The notes under the pieces: generated by a model | Databases searched by the model: none | Told to the model about the DNA's origin: nothing | The model's input: only the letters and a program-made list of their open reading frames with translations | From: a bacterium | Lineage (GTDB): Bacteria > Actinomycetota > Acidimicrobiia > Acidimicrobiales > Bin134 | Reading direction: 5' to 3' | NCBI GenBank assembly: GCA_026708015.1 | Contig: JAPOVT010000034.1 | Coordinates: forward strand, 1-52,139 | Length of the DNA stretch: 52,139 nucleotides | Shown here: positions 49,397 through 52,139 of the stretch, piece after piece | How the letters are laid out: each line of letters starts with the position of its first letter | Position numbering within the stretch: the stretch's first letter is position 1 | Translations under genes and position numbers: made by a program

Positions 49397-49417
49397 GTCC
49401 TGCCGCTAGGTCCTGCC
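49392..49417. repeat. 13-bp tandem duplication at the GH1-like/MoxR convergence
   Basis: GCTAGGTCCTGCC at 49392-49404 and 49405-49417, perfect. Copy 1 holds the TAG stop of the GH1-like gene; copy 2 holds the stop of the opposing MoxR gene (CTA on the plus strand). Confidence 0.9.
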
Positions 49418-50815
49418 CCGGTACACGGCCGCGCCAGCCACCGATTCCTTGTTGAGTCGCTTGGAGAGGTGGAGGCCCTCCAGCACGAACTCGATGCCGC
49501 TGGCCACCAGTGCCGGGTTCTCCAGGTCGCCGGGTTCATAGCCCAGAGCGGCCAGAGCGCTGGAGAAGGCCGGCACATCTTCCACCAGAGCGGCGTAGTC
49601 GACCGAGGAGATGTCGTCTCCCGCGTTGACTACCCGGCCCTCTTCGAAGGCTTCAACCACCTCGTGCTGCACGTCGTGGTCCACCGCATCCCTGAAGGTC
49701 AGGCGGACCGCCTCTTTGCGGAGGTTGTCCACGATCTCGCCGTCCCGACCGTCGTCGATGGTCTCGATCTCGATCTTGCCCAAAGTAGAGGGGTCGAGAG
49801 CGTCCAAGTCGGTCACCCGGGGCACAGCAGAGGCCTCGCCGGTGCGCAGCGCCCGCCGGATGGCCGCGGCGGCCAGCGTCTCATAGTTGGACACGGTCAG
49901 CCGCACCGACACCCCCGAGCGCTGGTTGATGTGGGGGCTCTGGCGGGCCAGCTGGCTGAGATATACCAGCACCTCGCCCATGAAGTCGGGCATCACCACC
50001 GGCATGTCGGCCTCGGGCATCGTGGCCTCCTGCTCGGTGATGTCCATCTCGATGTCCACGTCAGTGGGGTAGTGGGTGCGGATCTGGGCGCCGAAGCGGT
50101 CCTTCAGCGGGGTGATGATGCGGCCCCGGTTGGTGTAGTCCTCGGGATTGGCCGAGGCGAACAGCAAGATGTCCAAGGGCAGGCGAATCTTGTGGCCCCG
50201 GATCTGCACGTCGCGTTCCTCCAGCACATTCAGCAGGCCCACCTGGATGCGCTCAGCCAGATCGGGCAGCTCGTTGATAGCGAACACCCCCCGGTTGGTG
50301 CGGGGCACCAGGCCGTAGTGGATGGTGAGCTCATCGGAGAGGTAGCGGCCCTCGGCCACTTTGATGGGATCGACCTCGCCGATGAGGTCGGCGATGGAGG
50401 TGTCGGGCGTGGCCAGCTTCTCGCCGTAGCGCTCGCTGCGGTGTACCCAGGACAGAGGGGTGTCGTCGCCCTCAGCGGCGATCACGTCTTTGGCGTGCTT
50501 GGAGACTGGGTTGTAGGGGTCGTCATTCACCTCGGAGCCGGCCACGATGGGGAGCCACTCGTCGAGCAGGTCTAACACCAGGCGGATCATCCGGGTCTTG
50601 GCCTGACCGCGTTCGCCGAGGAAAATGACGTCGTGGCCGGCTAGCAGGGCGGTCTCCATCTGGGGGATGACGGTGTCTTCATAGCCCCAGATGCCGGGGA
50701 ACAAGTCTTCGCCGGCTCTTATGCGTGCGATCGCGTTACGGCGGATCTCGTGCTTGACCGAGACGGATTGCCAGCCGGCTTCTTTGAGCTCTCCGAGCGT
50801 GGAGGGTTGCGACAT
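49406..50815 (-). CDS. MoxR-type AAA+ ATPase
   Basis: 469 residues. Walker A is GERGQAKT at residues 67-74. Walker B is in RGVFAINELPDLAERIQVGL; the usual Asp is Asn, but Glu follows, as is common in this subgroup. LLNVLEERDVQIRGHKIRLP and LLFASANPEDYTNRGRIITP with the downstream arginine finger region KDRFGAQIRTHYPTDV complete the AAA+ core. The C-terminal 170 residues form the lid. This group (MoxR/magnesium-chelatase-like) acts as a chaperone that loads metal or assembles complexes with a VWA partner, here 46033-48132. The partner order is interrupted by the opposite-strand GH1-like gene. Confidence 0.88.
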   Translation of the reverse strand: MSQPSTLGELKEAGWQSVSVKHEIRRNAIARIRAGEDLFPGIWGYEDTVIPQMETALLAGHDVIFLGERGQAKTRMIRLVLDLLDEWLPIVAGSEVNDDPYNPVSKHAKDVIAAEGDDTPLSWVHRSERYGEKLATPDTSIADLIGEVDPIKVAEGRYLSDELTIHYGLVPRTNRGVFAINELPDLAERIQVGLLNVLEERDVQIRGHKIRLPLDILLFASANPEDYTNRGRIITPLKDRFGAQIRTHYPTDVDIEMDITEQEATMPEADMPVVMPDFMGEVLVYLSQLARQSPHINQRSGVSVRLTVSNYETLAAAAIRRALRTGEASAVPRVTDLDALDPSTLGKIEIETIDDGRDGEIVDNLRKEAVRLTFRDAVDHDVQHEVVEAFEEGRVVNAGDDISSVDYAALVEDVPAFSSALAALGYEPGDLENPALVASGIEFVLEGLHLSKRLNKESVAGAAVYRGRT

Positions 50816-50939
50816 AGGTGTTGAACCCTAGCTTGCGATTGTTTGGCGGTGTGAGCGTTACCATCTACCTGCGCCTCACCGGACCCGTCGAAGCCGCCAA
50901 CCGCTACGACGCAGTGATTTTCGGGTAGCTGACGCCTAC

Positions 50940-51386
50940 TCAGATGTCGGACCAGAGGCGGGCGTCGGTGTAGCGGGCGAGGTGCTCGACGTTGGAGGTG
51001 GCCACCACGGTCTCGCGGCCGTAGGCAGCCTGGGCGCTCCTGGCTTGGGCGGCGAGGATCACGTCCCCGTCGAGAGCGTGAGGGTGAGCGGTTGGGCCAC
51101 CGGCATTGCAGGCATCGGCCCACAGCATGGCGGCGGCGTGCATCACCGGTGTGGTGAGCGGCAAATAGAGGTAGCCAGCGCATAACTCGTCGAGTCGAGC
51201 GATGCCGGGTTTCTTGCCGGCTCGCAGCAACTCCCTCCTGATCTCGTAGTCGGCTATTTCGGGAACGGCCAGCCGATCTCCGGCCCTCAGTCGATCCGTA
51301 GCCCAATCGTCAACTTGCTGTGAATGTGGGCTCATCTTCGGATCGCTCAGCAGCCCCAGCGGGCCGCTGTCCAGAACGAGCAACAC
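50940..51386 (-). CDS. PIN-domain protein, probable toxin
   Basis: 148 residues from GTG 51386 (a TTG one codon upstream is also possible). PIN acids are in LLVLDSGPLGLLSD (Asp), VPEIADYEIRRELLRAGKKP (Glu), HALDGDVILAAQARS (Asp) and VVATSNVEHLARY. The conserved DYEIRRELLR and DGDVILAAQA resemble a PIN group often annotated as a nucleic-acid-binding protein. It lies 12 nt downstream of a 180-residue gene of unknown family that may encode its antitoxin. The region 50816-50939 contains no gene that I can support. Confidence 0.8.
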   Translation of the reverse strand: MLLVLDSGPLGLLSDPKMSPHSQQVDDWATDRLRAGDRLAVPEIADYEIRRELLRAGKKPGIARLDELCAGYLYLPLTTPVMHAAAMLWADACNAGGPTAHPHALDGDVILAAQARSAQAAYGRETVVATSNVEHLARYTDARLWSDI

Positions 51387-51398
51387 CAAAAGGCCTTG

Positions 51399-51941
51399 CT
51401 AGAAGGGGCGGCCTTCAGCGCGGCGCGTCTCCGCCAAGGCCTCCATCAGGTAGCGCCCGGTTTCTTCCTGCTCGCGCTTGCTGCCCATGTTCCTCACACG
51501 TTCCATAGCAGCGAGGGCGCGCTCTCGGTAAGCATCATCATCGAGCTCCTCTTGGGCATAGCGCTCGGCTTTGGTGAAGTGGCGGGACCCCCTGACGGCA
51601 CCTTTCTTGCCGGTGGTCTGCCAGCCCAGCTTGGCCATCTTCAACTTGATGGCCACGCCGAGGGTCTGGCGAAAGCGGAGGCTGGCCGGGTCGGTTTCGA
51701 GGACTTCACCGATTATCGGGTCGTCTTCCAGAAACCGGGCAACTCCGGCCAGGGCGGGCATGCCGTTCATCTCCGCGTCAACCAGCCGTTGTTCGTGCGC
51801 AGGATCGTTGATCAACCAAAAGAGCCGTTCAGCGGCCTCAGGTCGGCAATCCAACTCAACCACGTACTTGGCCGCGTGGGAATCGCGCTTGAAGTCGTAG
51901 ATGTCTACGAAGGTGGTGCCTCCAAGGCGCGGTGTATCCAT
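51399..51941 (-). CDS. Unrecognised protein, possible antitoxin for the adjacent PIN gene
   Basis: 180 residues. The sequence starts MDTPRLGGTTFVDIYDFKRD and continues HAAKYVVELDCRPEAAERLF, then a segment LKMAKLGWQTTGKKGAVRGS that is basic and may contact nucleic acid, and a helical, charged C-terminus (EEETGRYLMEALAETRRAEG-like). No ribbon-helix-helix, AbrB or Phd fold is evident and no enzymatic motif is seen. It has a leaderless-type -10 (TAAGTT) 6 nt before the ATG, as the other antitoxin genes here do, and the PIN gene follows 12 nt later. I therefore suggest, without proof, that it is a non-standard antitoxin or PIN partner. Confidence 0.7.
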   Translation of the reverse strand: MDTPRLGGTTFVDIYDFKRDSHAAKYVVELDCRPEAAERLFWLINDPAHEQRLVDAEMNGMPALAGVARFLEDDPIIGEVLETDPASLRFRQTLGVAIKLKMAKLGWQTTGKKGAVRGSRHFTKAERYAQEELDDDAYRERALAAMERVRNMGSKREQEETGRYLMEALAETRRAEGRPF

Positions 51942-51947
51942 AGGGCT

Positions 51948-51953
51948 AACTTA
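51948..51953 (-). promoter_or_regulatory. -10 hexamer TAAGTT, leaderless start for PIN-partner gene
   Basis: On the minus strand TAAGTT-AGCCCT-ATG (start 51941), 6-nt gap. Confidence 0.5.
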
Positions 51954-52010
51954 GACCTTCTATTTTCGGATGTCTACCAATCGACTCTCTGCTATGCCAC
52001 TCACCACAAC

Positions 52011-52139
52011 ATGCATGAGGCCAAGACCCACCTCTCGAAGCTGGTTGAGGGTGCGGTTCAGGGCGAGCCGTTCATCATCGCCCCGGCGGGAACCCCGCTG
52101 GTCGTGGCCGCCGGAGACTTGCCGGTTGACTGGCCTGCC
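52011..52139 (+). CDS. Phd/YefM-type antitoxin, 3' end beyond window
   Basis: From ATG 52011 the frame reads MHEAKTHLSKLVEGAVQGEP and FIIAPAGTPLVVAAGDLPVD, running off the window end. HEAKTHLSKLVE is the standard Phd/YefM N-terminus, and FIIAPAGTPLV is the second strand-turn. The expected residues before it (MATHxNMHEAK) are encoded as ATHHN, but the ATG that should precede them (51994) is in another frame by one base. Either the true start is 52011 or a single-base deletion has broken the original start. The segment after GTPLV departs from the usual VxxVP pattern. Confidence 0.7.
   Translation, partial: MHEAKTHLSKLVEGAVQGEPFIIAPAGTPLVVAAGDLPVDWPA

Noticed and set aside
49406..50815. Walker B of the MoxR-type ATPase reads AINE instead of hhDE
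   Set aside because: First taken as a lost catalytic residue. I recall FAINELPDL as usual for this subgroup of MoxR/chelatase-like ATPases, so I do not count it as unusual.
50816..50939. Short plus-strand frame reading VSVTIYLRLTGPVEAANRYD
   Set aside because: Only 25 codons, no ribosome site and no recognised homology. It may be debris, but nothing supports a gene.

Overview
High-GC actinobacterial chromosome, most likely class Acidimicrobiia. This is an inference from gene content: two WhiB iron-sulfur regulators, a UPF0182 membrane protein beside a DivIVA-type protein, a YlbL-type PDZ/Lon-like protease, an F420-associated zincin-like protein, a SenX3/RegX3-type two-component pair next to pst, and a MutT-like Nudix gene beside ppk1 as in mycobacteria. 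No rRNA or ribosomal protein gene is present to fix the taxonomy. The left edge holds an initiator tRNA cut by the window.

Layout. 1-4320: initiator tRNA, a secreted protein, then an aminotransferase / omega-amidase / MFS operon (all minus). 4459-11537: vapBC pair, large arylsulfatase, then otsA overlapping an OtsB-GH15 fusion for trehalose metabolism. 11538-14184: a junk-rich strip with a vapC tail fragment, an orphan vapC, a vapB with an internally deleted vapC, an IS481 fossil, two strong hairpins, an intact vapBC pair and a C-terminal fragment of a molybdenum hydroxylase. 14261-14527 is a small unknown gene with a well-formed operator/promoter. 14675-20422: peptide-type ABC importer with fused ATPases. 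20434-23858: two ABC-2-like exporter pairs in one operon. 23901-30523: cupin, UPF0182, DivIVA-like protein, YlbL-like protease, a small membrane protein and a HEAT-repeat protein.

30550-34544: moaE-mreB, a zincin-family protein that has lost a zinc ligand, and an MFS protein. 34555-43986: a coherent phosphate module on the minus strand (response regulator, sensor kinase, PhoU, PstB-A-C-S, Nudix hydrolase, Ppk1, small acidic protein) with a PHO-box-like direct repeat upstream of pstS. 44209-45856: WhiB, TIM-barrel isomerase, TatA (59 aa), WhiB2-like. 46033-50815: a VWA protein and a MoxR-type AAA+ ATPase separated by an opposite-strand GH1-fold protein that has lost both catalytic glutamates. 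50940-end: a PIN toxin with an unrecognised 180-aa partner, and a Phd-type antitoxin cut by the window.

The strongest window-wide signal not tied to a gene family: at least 12 transcription units have a TANNNT -10 hexamer exactly 6 or 7 nt before the start codon, which predicts leaderless mRNAs. A second recurring signal is short duplication at gene ends (dppB tail, mreB tail, and the GH1/MoxR convergence point).
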